Assembly (NCBI RefSeq): GCF_964340395.1
Contig: NC_135562.1
Span: 8,925,134-8,989,133, forward strand
Direction: 5' to 3'
Source of the DNA: Glandiceps talaboti
Taxonomy: Eukaryota > Hemichordata > Enteropneusta > Spengelidae
DNA: 64,000 nt
How positions within the stretch are numbered: the first letter of the stretch is position 1; the number at the start of each line of letters is the position of its first letter. The notes under the pieces are model-generated. The model ran no database searches and had not been told where the DNA came from. It worked only from the letters and a program-made list of their open reading frames with translations. Both the position numbers and the translations under genes were made by a program. Below are positions 24,828 through 36,010 of the stretch, piece by piece.

Positions 24828-27800
24828 TTAAACATTCCAGGTGAAAATCACACCAACGGCTATTGTCATCATGGTCATGACAGCACTTATGGCAACGACT
24901 GAACTGCCAGCTAGGAACAACAGAAAAATTGTTACCATGTGGAAACATTCAAACAAGATATACCAATCAAAATGAGTAAAATACATACTTGGTAAGTGAT
25001 TGAAAACTCATAGATAAATTAAATTCATAAGCAGACGATCGTAATATAATTGGTACATTTGTGCAACTTAAAAGAACAAACTGTTAATATTATGCCTATT
25101 GTGTCGATGAATGTTCACTTAAATAAATATATTGTGTATTCTAAGTGAAACCTTCGGTATCTTATGATGGTTTTATTACGGTGGCCCACAGGTGACATAG
25201 GAACAATACATCTGTGGAAGAAATAATTAATTTTTTGAGAGCAAACTATTTAGTACAGGGATAACAATTTTCTTTTATAGGACAAAACATTTTTGGGGGG
25301 TTCAAAATAGAAATATCAGCTACCGTATTTTTATCGTCTGTGACAAACCATGGATTTTGATGTTACTCTACATCGAACTGGAAATGAAGTTTGACAGACA
25401 AATTTAAAGATTTATGAGTTTACTTTTAAATCACTCTGGTATGAGTCAATATTTTCAAATTCCAAGCTAAAAATGTCAACTTCTCACTTGGTATCTCATA
25501 AACATAGTGATAGATGGGCGTCATTTTGTTTGTTGCTCTGATTAGTGAAATAATTTTGTTTCAATAGCTAATACAAGATACAATTTTTGTCATAGGTAGG
25601 TTGTACAAAATTAGCTTGCCAACAAACACTACAAGTTAAAAAGTACCTAGAAGTCAATTGATACAATACAGTAGAGGTGTATAACAATATACAATGGCGT
25701 AGAAACCAGTCACGAGAATATGACGTTTTTCAAATTGTTTGGTAACCAAAATATTATGTCATAAAACTATTTTAGCACACCATATATGGATACCAAGTGA
25801 GATCACTACCAAAGTTACCAGCCACCACTCAATCTATTTCCGACAATATGATGATATACCGACAATATGATGATATACCGAAATTTGAAACTCAGCTAAC
25901 TATGGAGATCAAGAGTTATAGACTATACCACTTTAAAGGTCGAATCCGGATTGGGATTAAAGTTTAGGTGTAGAAATCAGTTGTCTAGTTGAGTTATGTT
26001 GGGCCAGAACAACAGAATGCCATGTGAAATCCTAACGGCTTCGATACTACTAATGCGAGAATCCTATAAAAGTCTATATATTTACCTGTTGTCGTGTCTG
26101 AATCATCCGTTGTAACTGTAAAATATCAATACCATTATGACATTGTCGATATCGCTATGATTTTTTTTTAAAGTTGCCTTTATGATTTAGATTCACATTT
26201 AGTGGAGAGGTTTTCAAGCGTTTTATATCTTTGTGCTAAAATTACTCTGCATTCTGTTTACACGGGGTAAGCTTTCTTTATATAACCTGATTGGGTTACG
26301 ACGACTACTGGAAAGCTGGTCTACTATCTATGCTTCAAACTGGATGCGTGAAGTTAATGTTGAGAAGAGAAAGTTAGTACTGTTTTAAGACAGGCAGGGA
26401 AACTATGGGTTATTATTATTGTTATCGCTATTGCTATTGTGTCAGTATTATTATCGTCTTTGTTGTTAGTATTGTTAGTAGGTATAGCATTAGTATTAGT
26501 GAATTATGGGTATATTTTACATTGAAACAAAAGTAACCATGGTAATGCATAATGTTACAGACTGTGTGCCCCTCGAAAGACCTGGTTCAAATTAGAATTA
26601 ACACTTTAGATGTGGAAATCAATTATCTGAAACTGCTCTAACTGGTCAGAAATAAAATATAATTACATGAAATCATTATGGTTCCACTGATAAGATAACA
26701 TTGTAATATGCGAGAACATGGGATTGAAACATTGGCCTTTAAAAGTCAGTATATTTACCTGTTGTCGAGTCATCAGTTGTTGATGCTGTAAAATAACAAT
26801 ATTATCATGATATAGCATTGTATTGTAAAGACACATACTACCAAACCAGAGAGACTATACAGTTTCAATTAGGCGGGACGATGTTTTTACATCTCATACG
26901 ACGGTTTTGTTATGAACTACACAAACATGTTACATGCACATGAAATGTCACATTTTATCTCACTGTGAACACAAATCACCCGACAGTCATTTTGATGTGT
27001 TATATATAACATGCATCATTGTGTATGCTTATGCGCTATCGATAACTACAATTTGTTGTACGTAATTTTTAACAAAAAAACTGTGCGAAACATAAACTAT
27101 TGATAATCCAGAGACAAAAAGTCGTTCAAAGCCAAATACACAGAGATACAATTGAGATACAGTAGGTGATGACAGAATGAAACATAAAATTAAGTTATAA
27201 AACAGTCTTAGGTATATAGAAAAATAGAACAATTTAAAACTAAAAAGATGAAATCGAAATTTAGATATCTGATGAAACTAACATGAATGTAGAATACAAG
27301 TTAAGTTTCACTTTTAATATATCTTTCATTACAATTGTGTAATGATCTGAACAATTACTCACACCAGTTCATGTACGCTGTACATAAGTTGAATTCACCA
27401 ATGCCTTGAGATAACATCGATAACATTATTTAACTTTGAGCCTCAAACTTGTAAGACAATATGAAAAGGCCAAAATATGATAAATTTTCATATATCTTTT
27501 ATTAAAAATATAGGTAAGTTACCTGGACAATCAGTAACACCAGCCCCTGAAGCGGACAGTTCCACACACTTATCATCGTCAGTTGTAGCACCGCTATCAG
27601 CAGCTACAGTGATGACAGCACACAGGTGTGTATACTGACTACACTGTGCAGCATCCGGTTGTAAAGTAGCCTCGGAATCAGATACGGTTGTATCGTCACT
27701 TAATGTCAGCGTAGTAGGTGAACCACTAGGCGGTTTTGTAGCCGTAAAAGCCGCAGACTTGACGATGTTAGCTGTTTCGTACTCAGCATTGTTGGTGAAG

Positions 27801-28531
27801 TACAGATTGATTGCTGTCAAGGATCCTGCAGTGCCAGCAGACTCGGTAACGACCAAGTCAAACGTTATGGTTTTATCAGTACCTGGTGCAAATGTGTTAC
27901 TTCCAGGTGTACTAACCGTGAATGTTTTCGCTGCAACAGCTGAAAAGAATGTAAAACATAAACAATATTAATACACCTATTGGTTATACATAGATTACTA
28001 AATTAAACTACATCTCGTCTATTTCAGGAACACTAATTCGACGAAAAAATCTGTTCATTTGAATTTTGTCGAAATGAAATTAAGCAACTTCAAATATCGC
28101 TACACTCCGTGTAAAGTATGTGTACATATACAACTTTAAGTTGAGTCCACCGTGTATGGTGAGACGCGGAGATGTAGTTGTTAAAGATGTATACTTACTC
28201 TGAGCACTTGTCCCAGATGCACAGATAGCGAGGATCGGGATAACGATTTGGAACAGAAACCTGTAACGATATAGAAACAATACAATGTCAAAATATCTCT
28301 CTGTCCATCAGTTGTAGGCATGAATGTGATAACAGGTCTTTGTACAACACATTATTTTTCAATTCGTTAACTGTTATGATGATACCGGTATGAAAAACAA
28401 AATATAAGTTGATAATCAAAATGTCTTTTGTAAACTGGCCAGGAAGATAGAGCAGAGGAGGAAGTGATTAGCTGAACGTAGTTATGAAGAAAAAATACAG
28501 CAAAACTTGCACAAAACGTTTCATACCTCAT
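24828..28531 (-). CDS. Small surface protein with one four-Cys domain and a Thr/Asp stalk; unrecognised family
   Basis: Six coding exons join in phase: 28527-28531, 28199-28260, 27523-27939, 26759-26785, 26086-26115 and 24828-24910. They give 207 residues. The signal peptide is MRFLFQIVIPILAICASGTS. The large exon encodes TVAAKTFTVSTPGSNTFAPG, then ITFDLVVTES, NLYFTNNAEYE and a four-Cys end (QCSQYTHLCAVI, DDDKCVEL, VTDCPG), with a beta-sandwich look. The stalk reads ASTTDDSTTVTTDDSDTT. The C-terminus, AGSSVVAISAVMTMMTIAVG then VIFTWNV-stop, is hydrophobic to near the end after small residues, like a GPI-anchor signal; a TM helix with a four-residue tail is the alternative. A donor lies 6 bases after the stop, so a 3' UTR intron is likely. 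I recognise no named family and assign no function. Confidence 0.72.
25930..26790. repeat. Duplicated mini-exon with flanking intron in the small surface-protein gene
   Basis: 25930-26120 and 26570-26790 are diverged direct copies. Both hold GGTCGAATCC/GGTTCAAATT-like starts, a shared AGATGTGGAAATCA/AGGTGTAGAAATCA block, ATGCGAGAA, and TATATTTACCTGTTGTCG at the splice donor. Each copy contains one stalk exon (26086-26115 and 26759-26785). Confidence 0.65.
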
Positions 28532-28608
28532 CTTGGCAGCTTTGCAGTGCAGGCTAATACTTTGATCTTCTGTTGTGACTGTAAGGGTTACTAAGAGAAA
28601 GGTGTGCG

Positions 28609-28698
28609 TATATACTCCGCGCTCAACAATCTCATGGTTTCCTATTGGTTGTTAAAGTTTAAACCCACTTTTGAAGTTTAACTTTGTCTTCTGATTGG
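28609..28698 (-). promoter_or_regulatory. TATA-like and CCAAT elements of the small surface-protein gene
   Basis: On the minus strand a TATATA lies at 28609-28614, about 78 bases before the ATG at 28531. CCAAT motifs lie at 28644-28648 and 28694-28698. The spacing is typical of a metazoan core promoter. Confidence 0.45.
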
Positions 28699-28699
28699 A

Positions 28700-30522
28700 T
28701 TGTTAGCCAAGTTTGAAAACGAGGAATGACGTCATCTGGAAGAGTTTTGTTGAAACTGTTCATGAGTGACAGTTCTGTCTAGTTACTCTGTATATGTTTG
28801 CATAACACAAGCTCCCCATGGTTACAATGTTTGTGATCACGACAGATGCCGAGTAACAATACGCTTGATTGCTGAAACTCGTATAACTTGTCAAATGGTC
28901 TGAATCACGCCTTTCAAAAAACAATATCATGTGTACGTCGACAACTTGATATAATTTCCACAAGTTAAAACTACACTTAACTGGCACGGTTTTTTAAGGA
29001 ATATGTTTTGTTAGGTATACTTACCCGTAACATCGTACACCGTAACCAGTAACGAAGTGTGAACGTATTGTGTAGATGTATACAAGATAAATCAAATCAA
29101 ATTTATTTTTGGGCTCCACACCCGAAAATCAAAAAGCAGCGAACCCCAAAAACGATCATGATTCCAAACTGTTTCTGTACTGTCAAAGGAGAATATCGAC
29201 GTCTGATTATCAATTAATATCTCATTATTACAATGTCTAATTATTGGGGTTGTTTTAAAAGTGTTTTCTGATCGAAAAATGATACTCCAGTTATAACTAG
29301 TAGAGTTTTAACTTGGTGACAAATTCAAACTCACTCCCTCGCTCGCTCAAGATTTACACTCGCCACTACTCTACCTGCAGATCACATTGAATACTAATTA
29401 ACAGGTGTCTTTTCATAAGTAATTGATAATTTTTTAGTGAATATATCTTTGGTTATTTGATGAATAAAATGTCCCATCTGCAGCTAGTTCAGGTTGAATC
29501 TTGTATATTCATTACCGTGTATGGAGATTTTTCCATTGTACATCTGTATTGAATAGCATACGCAAGTGTCGTTCACCCTCGTCTAACTTAATTCTTTGCA
29601 CAGTAGTTGCCATGGAAATAATACGAATTCCGTCGCATTTAGATTTTTAATAAATGTAACATCATCTCATGTGCATGCCATGGTGTTCTTATAATTACAC
29701 AACGTGTCGTCCAAAAAATCGTAAATTCGGGTGATGGCAGGAGGGGGGGGGTTAGGTCATTCACCTGTCCAGAACGCATTGTAAGTGAACGACAGTGATT
29801 CGAAGTATCGCGTCCAAACCACAGACGCTACTTTCGTGTAGGGTCTATGTTCAATCACAAACGAACTAAACCGCATCATATAGCACGGGCCCAAAATGCG
29901 GCGAGGGGGGCAGTTAATTCTCATTTGTGGTCCGGTGCCCAAAATAACCCGGTCTAGATCAGACGGACAGAACTATACAAACATAGATTTCGCTTTCCAT
30001 AGTTTATGCAGCAAATGTGCTGGGGATGTCTTATTACACATTGGGTGTTAGGGAAGAGCAATCAGCGATGTACTCCTTTTTTCCTCAATTCCATTTCTAT
30101 TTCTCCAGAACAAACTTTTTCCTCAATTTAACGAAAATAGAATATCCATCTAAAGCCTGTGATTTTCTTATTATGAGAAAGTGTAAGATACTTGAGTTCT
30201 CGAGAACTGTTTTGCCCTCATTGTGCCTCGAATGGTAAATGTTTGCAGCAGGTCGCAACTTTGGGTCTGTTAAGTCGACCAATGCTCTAAGGGTGGCCGT
30301 TCTTGCACCGTCTGAACTAAGCTAAGAAAGTTGGACAAGTTTGTCATTCATTTGACACTGAAGTTACATAATTATTCAGTCTTGGAAACGTTAACAGTTG
30401 AACAGTTTATTAATTTCTGCATTGACCGTTATTCCAGTCTACCTTACAGATCGAACATCTGACTACGATATCCGTCTGTTACGTTCATTCTCTGTCTCAC
30501 TCTGTCTCTGTCTCTGCCTCTG

Positions 30523-30577
<55 letters not shown>

Positions 30578-31230
30578 AAGGAAATTGTGTATTCATTTTC
30601 TATCCTATCAGAGTGTCATTTATTAGTCATTAAAGCTACATCCATGGATTTTAGAATATTGCTAATCAGTTTACCAATTACTCGGCACCGTAAGCTTGAT
30701 TAACAGACAAGCCAACAAACATATATACAAACACCAGTCTAACAAGAGTAACTAATTGGGCAGTTGTTTTTGACCAAATAAAGAAACGTGCAAACTTGTC
30801 AAGGCCGTGATGTCAGTCGAGCATAGAATACAGCACAGTAATTGAGTAGTCCATAGGCTCAGGTGTCAATATAATCGACATAAAATTAGTTGCTTTCGTT
30901 TTAGAATAATTTGAGTGGTTGTAGAGTCACCTTTCTTTGTTCTTGAAAAGAAACATCGAGGTGGTCAGAAAGTGATATACTGGTATATAATGCGAAGAGT
31001 GACGTATATGTATCCGATAACAGTACATTTCTATAGCCATACATGTCTTGGCATATATACTGTACTATTCAAATAACATTGTCTTTAATTACATCTCGCA
31101 GTCCTTCAGTGACTGAAGTCATATGCTTATATTACCATAGATATATATCAACTTCAAAGCGGTGCCGGTGGTAGGGGTGGTTATTATATTGGACTCTGTC
31201 CAATTCTGTAGATCCGTCTGTGCGTCCATA
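28700..31230. other. Intergenic stretch without genes
   Basis: Upstream of the small surface-protein promoter. It has a CT microsatellite and several poly-G runs (29740, 31236) but no frame of protein-like composition. Confidence 0.5.
30488..30576. repeat. CTGTCT and CT microsatellite
   Basis: (CTGTCT)n followed by (CT)n in intergenic DNA. Confidence 0.88.
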
Positions 31231-32139
31231 TACAGAGGGGGGGGGGGTACGTAGCAAGTATCATACAGTGACCGGGGAATGTTATTCTCAATACCCCGTA
31301 GTATGGGGTGAGGGTGGTGTGAACAAGTGAACAATGACCATCAGGTGCACACTCAGTTTGGTCTTAGATCACAAACAGCCTGGCACAGAAATATAATGAA
31401 CGCGACTGTAACATGTCTGAAAGTAGACGTTTTATACAGTTTGTACACACTGTACAATGTAGACCCTTCATCGACATCCTGCTTGTCAAAGTAACCATTG
31501 TCCTGCCGAAACTTAATATACCTACTTCAGACTGCAGAAGTGGTCTGAGTTTTATACTTGACGTCTTGGAAAGTCATACCAATACAATGTAAAGACCAAG
31601 GACGTGAGAGAAAAGAAGTTGAAAAGGAAGTGAAACACATTAATGATAATGAAGTTCAAGGGTTGAAATAACACTTACGATGTACATTGTTCTTGGAATA
31701 TATGGCAGTGCACGTGTTGATGAACAAATACTGCCAGCGCTAAACGGACCTTAGACGGGTGTGAAATACTGCCAGTTCAATCAGCATTTCGGTTTTTTTA
31801 TTCTTAAAATGAAATGCTAGAGTGGGCTGAATGTAGAAAGATTAGAATTATTTAAAGTCTTGGATTGAAGACTGGGCTTTGAATAAACTCATTTCCTATA
31901 AACTAAGACAGAGAATTCGTGGGTTTTAAGTTTGTCTCGTAAATATCGTATTCTGAATAAACGTGCTGATTTTCTGACGTCATTGTTCGATATACAATAT
32001 CGTCAATATTTGTGGTGCAACTGTCTCGATATTTACAAAGACTTTCACGAACCAGACAAATGTGATCAAATCCAGAATGTCAATTTTGACAAATATTTTG
32101 TAAATTAGATCACTTTCTCTACCAGTTATGGTGACGTCC

Positions 32140-32377
32140 CAATCTGATTAAAATCTGATGTGGTGGAAAGCAGCTACATTTATTTACCTCTATTTCTTCA
32201 TCGTGTTGCGGTGACATTTGTTTTGTTTCGAGTGATCGCCGCCATCCCATTAATGTGAGATGTGGAATGGCGGCGATCACCCGGAACAAAACAAATGTCA
32301 CAACACGATGGAAATACATATGCAAGTAAATAAAGACATCTAGCCGCTTTCACAACATCAGATTTTAAATCAGATTG
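32140..32377. mobile_element. Palindromic DNA transposon, family A, copy 2
   Basis: It has the same inverted termini as the copy at 7050 (CAATCTGATT to AATCAGATTG) and the same inner arms (TGACATTTGTTTTGTT). It is flanked by a 10-base duplication, GGTGACGTCC/GGTGACGTAC, with one mismatch. It is 238 bases long, within unit A of the large tandem duplication. Confidence 0.75.
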
Positions 32378-32458
32378 GGTGACGTACATACAAAGTTATC
32401 GCTACTAAAACCAATTCCCTCACGCAACATAAGTTTAACGAGGAAGTGGCTTCCCTGT

Positions 32459-32800
32459 CTCTATCTATCTGTCTGTCTGTCTGTCTGTCTGTCTGTATGG
32501 CTGGCTGTCTATCTGGCTAGCTGTCCGTTTATGGTCCTTCGAATTACAAACATACACATACATACATACATACATACATACATACATACATACATACATT
32601 ACATACATACATACACATACATACATACACACACGCACGCTGGCACGCAAGCGCATACACACGCACACCCACCCACCCCAGCACACACACACGTACGTAC
32701 GTACGTACGTACATACATACATACATACATACATACATACATACATACATACATACATACATACATACATACATACAATACTGACTGACTGACTGACTGA
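32459..32800. repeat. CTGT and ACAT/ACGT microsatellites in unit A
   Basis: (CTGT)n at 32465-32505 and ACAT-type repeats at 32555-32797. The homologous shorter pair in unit B is at 35856-36010. Confidence 0.9.
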
Positions 32801-32889
32801 GAAATTCGAACTGTGCATTTGATGACTCCATTTGATCACAAATGCATAGATGTGAATCAAGCGTCCTTACGTGTACACCGAGAGTAAAT

Positions 32890-33270
32890 GGGGGGGGGGG
32901 GGGGTAATTACATAGAAATTAGCACTCAGTGACCGAGGAGAATGTGGGTCTTTTCAATCTCCTGCAGTAGAGGTGGGCGATGAATACTATCATGTGCACA
33001 CTCTGCCATGGTATTAAATCACAGACAACCTCTACAGGAATTCAATGAACACGACTGTAACGTGTCTGAAAGTAGACGTTTTATGTACACACTGTACAAT
33101 GTAGACCCTACTATCGATATATATTCTGCTTGTCAAAGTAACCATTGTCCTGCCGAAACTTAGTATACCTACCCCAGACTGTAGTAGCGGTCTGAGTTTT
33201 ATACTTGACGTCTTGGAAATTCATACCAATGTAAAGACCAAGGACGTGAGAGAAACGAAGTTGAAAAGGA
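32890..33270. repeat. ~0.33-kb sub-repeat, second of four copies
   Basis: A poly-G tract, then CACTCAGTGACCGAGGAGAA, TCACAGACAACCTCTACAGG, AATGAACACGACTGTAACGT, GTCTGAAAGTAGACGTTTTA and ACTTGACGTCTTGG. The same order occurs at about 31236-31600, 34515-34850 and 36112-36480. Two copies lie in each large unit, so this repeat was doubled before the 3.2-kb duplication. Confidence 0.72.
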
Positions 33271-35532
33271 AGTGAAATAAGTTCACAAGTGAAGTAGACC
33301 CCTACTACTGATAGGTTCAACGCTTGTAAAACAAGATGCTGATTTTTTTTCTTCTCTAAATGTAGGCACGAGAGTGTAGATAGGAATACTATATTTAATA
33401 CATTGAATACCTGCTATGATCTGTTAACGTCAACAACGCCGAGGGAGGGCCGGGGTCGCAACGACTTCTATTATTTTCACATTTAGTTAGATTATCATCC
33501 TTTAGTTTGGATGCCAACTGTGAGTGAAGGTATAAATCGTAACGACATTGTATTGGAACTAGACTAGTCATCCTTCGTCACTCTCGGCCGTTAGTCTATT
33601 TTAAACGTTAATATCAATTTTAAAACGTATGTTATATTTGTCATGCGGAATCTCATAGTAAACATATTCGGTGTTTCGTGTGCTCTAGTTTTTCTGATTA
33701 CTTATACTCATATTTTCATTTTTATCTGTATCTAGTTCATGTGTATGAATTCTTTTGTATTTTACGGCAACTGCACGAAAATGTTTTATGGATGCATTTC
33801 CGTCAACAAATAAAGATTGTCGGTCGGTCGGTCGAGCGGGATAATTTCACATACTGCACTCATGAGTACAGTCCCACCATGCACCACGTCAATCGTGCCA
33901 TAGTTTATGTTATGTATACCAAAACTGAAACAAAGTAAATCCTGAACTAAGAAAACTGGTATTCTTACCTTTTTATTGTAATTTTCATTGAAAAGTGTGT
34001 GGATGATAAGACACAGTCGTCTGTTGAAGTGGTCTGCACTATAACTATAACCTCAAAAGAAATTGAGATCAGTGCAGCCTGTTAGTATGCCACCAACGAC
34101 CCCATCTTTCTGTATACATGGTATAAGCAAACAGAACTAAGGATACTTACACAATATAATGCAATACTATATTCACCAACACAGTCTGTAATTTAGACAA
34201 ATGAGTAAGTTATCCAATTGGATTTTTATTGGGCTGGTAACGCTTTAATTAGAAGACTTTAAAAAAACACAACCAGGGAAATCTTACCATGATTTGTCTT
34301 ATTTAATAATAATACAGCGAATCTATAATTCGCCTGTCCTCCAATGAGCTCTAGGTGCAGACACGTTATTAATATTATTATTATCTGTCTTATTACATTT
34401 GTATTTAGAAAAACGAGTTTAATAAGGCAAAACATATAGAAAACATAGTTTCTGGTCAGGACATTTTGTCTAAAGTGGTGAGAGGACTCGATTTTTTACA
34501 TACCGTGAAAGCACATGGGGGGAATGTTTATCTTTAACTCCCAGCACTACGGGGGTGAGGGTGGTGTGGGCAATGAATTCCATTAGGTGCACACTCAGTT
34601 TGGTCTTGGATCACAAACAGCCTGGTACAGGAATTCAATGAACACGACTGAACATGTCTGAAAGGAGACATTTTATGTACACACTGTACAATGCAGTAGA
34701 ACGAATGTAAACCCTTCATCGATATCCTGCTTGTCAAAGTATCCATTGTCCTGCCGAAACTTAATATACCTACTCCAGACTGTAGTAGGGGTCTGAGTTT
34801 TATACTTGACGTCTTGGAAAGTCATACCAATACAATGTAAACATCAAGGACGTGAGAGAAACGAAGTTGAAAAGGAAGTGAAACACATTAATGATAATGA
34901 AGTTCAAGGGATTAAAATAACACTTGATTTTTCTTGGAATATATGGCAATGCACGTGTTGATGAACAAATACATCCAGCGCTAAACGGACTTGAGACGGG
35001 GTGTGAAATACTGCCAGTTCAATCAGCATAAACTTGTCAACAGTTAATTACGACCAATAGTAACACGTGAAACGTGAAAAACAACTGTTTCTCCATTTAA
35101 CCATAGAGTCCTATGGTCAGAACCAATGGTTCGATGACTATAATCAGAATATCAGAATAATTTGCTGGGTAGGGCGTCATTTCGTTTTTTTTTTATTCTT
35201 GAAATGAAATGCTGGAGTGGTCTGAATGTAGAAAGATTAGAATTATTTAAAGTCTTGGATTGAAGACTGGGCTTTGACTAAACTCATTCCTTATAAACTA
35301 AGACAGAGAATTCGTGGGTTTTAAGTTTGTCTCGTAAATATCGTATTCTGAATAAACGTGTTTATTATAATGTCATTGGTCGATATACAATATCGTCAAT
35401 ATTTGTGGTACAACTCTCTCGATATTTACAAAGACTTTCACGAACCAGACAAATGTTATCAAATCCAGAATCTCAATTTTGACAAATATTTTGTAAATTA
35501 GATCACTTTCTATACCAGTTATGGTGACGTAC

Positions 35533-35771
35533 CAATCTGATTAAAATCTGATGTGGTGAAAAGTGGCTAGATGTCTTTATTTACTTCTTTTTTCGCACCG
35601 TGTTGTGACATTTGTTTTGTTTCGAATGATCGCCGCCATCCCATAGATGTGGGATGTGGAATGGCGGTGATGACCCGGAACAAAACAAATGTCGCAACAC
35701 GATGGAAATACGTGTGCAAGTAAATGGAGACATGTAGCCGCTTTCACAACATCAGATTTTAAATCAGATTG
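35533..35771. mobile_element. Palindromic DNA transposon, family A, copy 3
   Basis: This copy is 239 bases long, with a perfect 10-base flanking duplication GGTGACGTAC (35523-35532 and 35772-35781). Copies 2 and 3 share the same insertion site because the surrounding 3.2 kb was duplicated after insertion. Confidence 0.78.
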
Positions 35772-35855
35772 GGTGACGTACATACAAAGTTATCGCTACT
35801 AAAACTAATTCCCCCACGCAACATAAGTTTAACGATGAAGTGGTTTCCCTGTCAC

Positions 35856-36010
35856 TGTCTGTCTGTCTGTCTGTCTGTCTGTCAGACTATATGGCTGGTT
35901 GGCTGTCTATCTGGCTGGCTGTCCGTTGATGTCCTTCGAATTACAAACATACACATACATACATACATACATACATACATACATACATACATACATACAT
36001 ACATACATAC
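35856..36010. repeat. CTGT and ACAT microsatellites in unit B
   Basis: Homologue of the pair at 32459-32800 but about 190 bases shorter, showing length change since the duplication. Confidence 0.9.

Noticed and set aside
29757-29942. 61-codon minus frame with mixed composition
   Set aside because: No start context, splice partners or similarity; too short to support alone.
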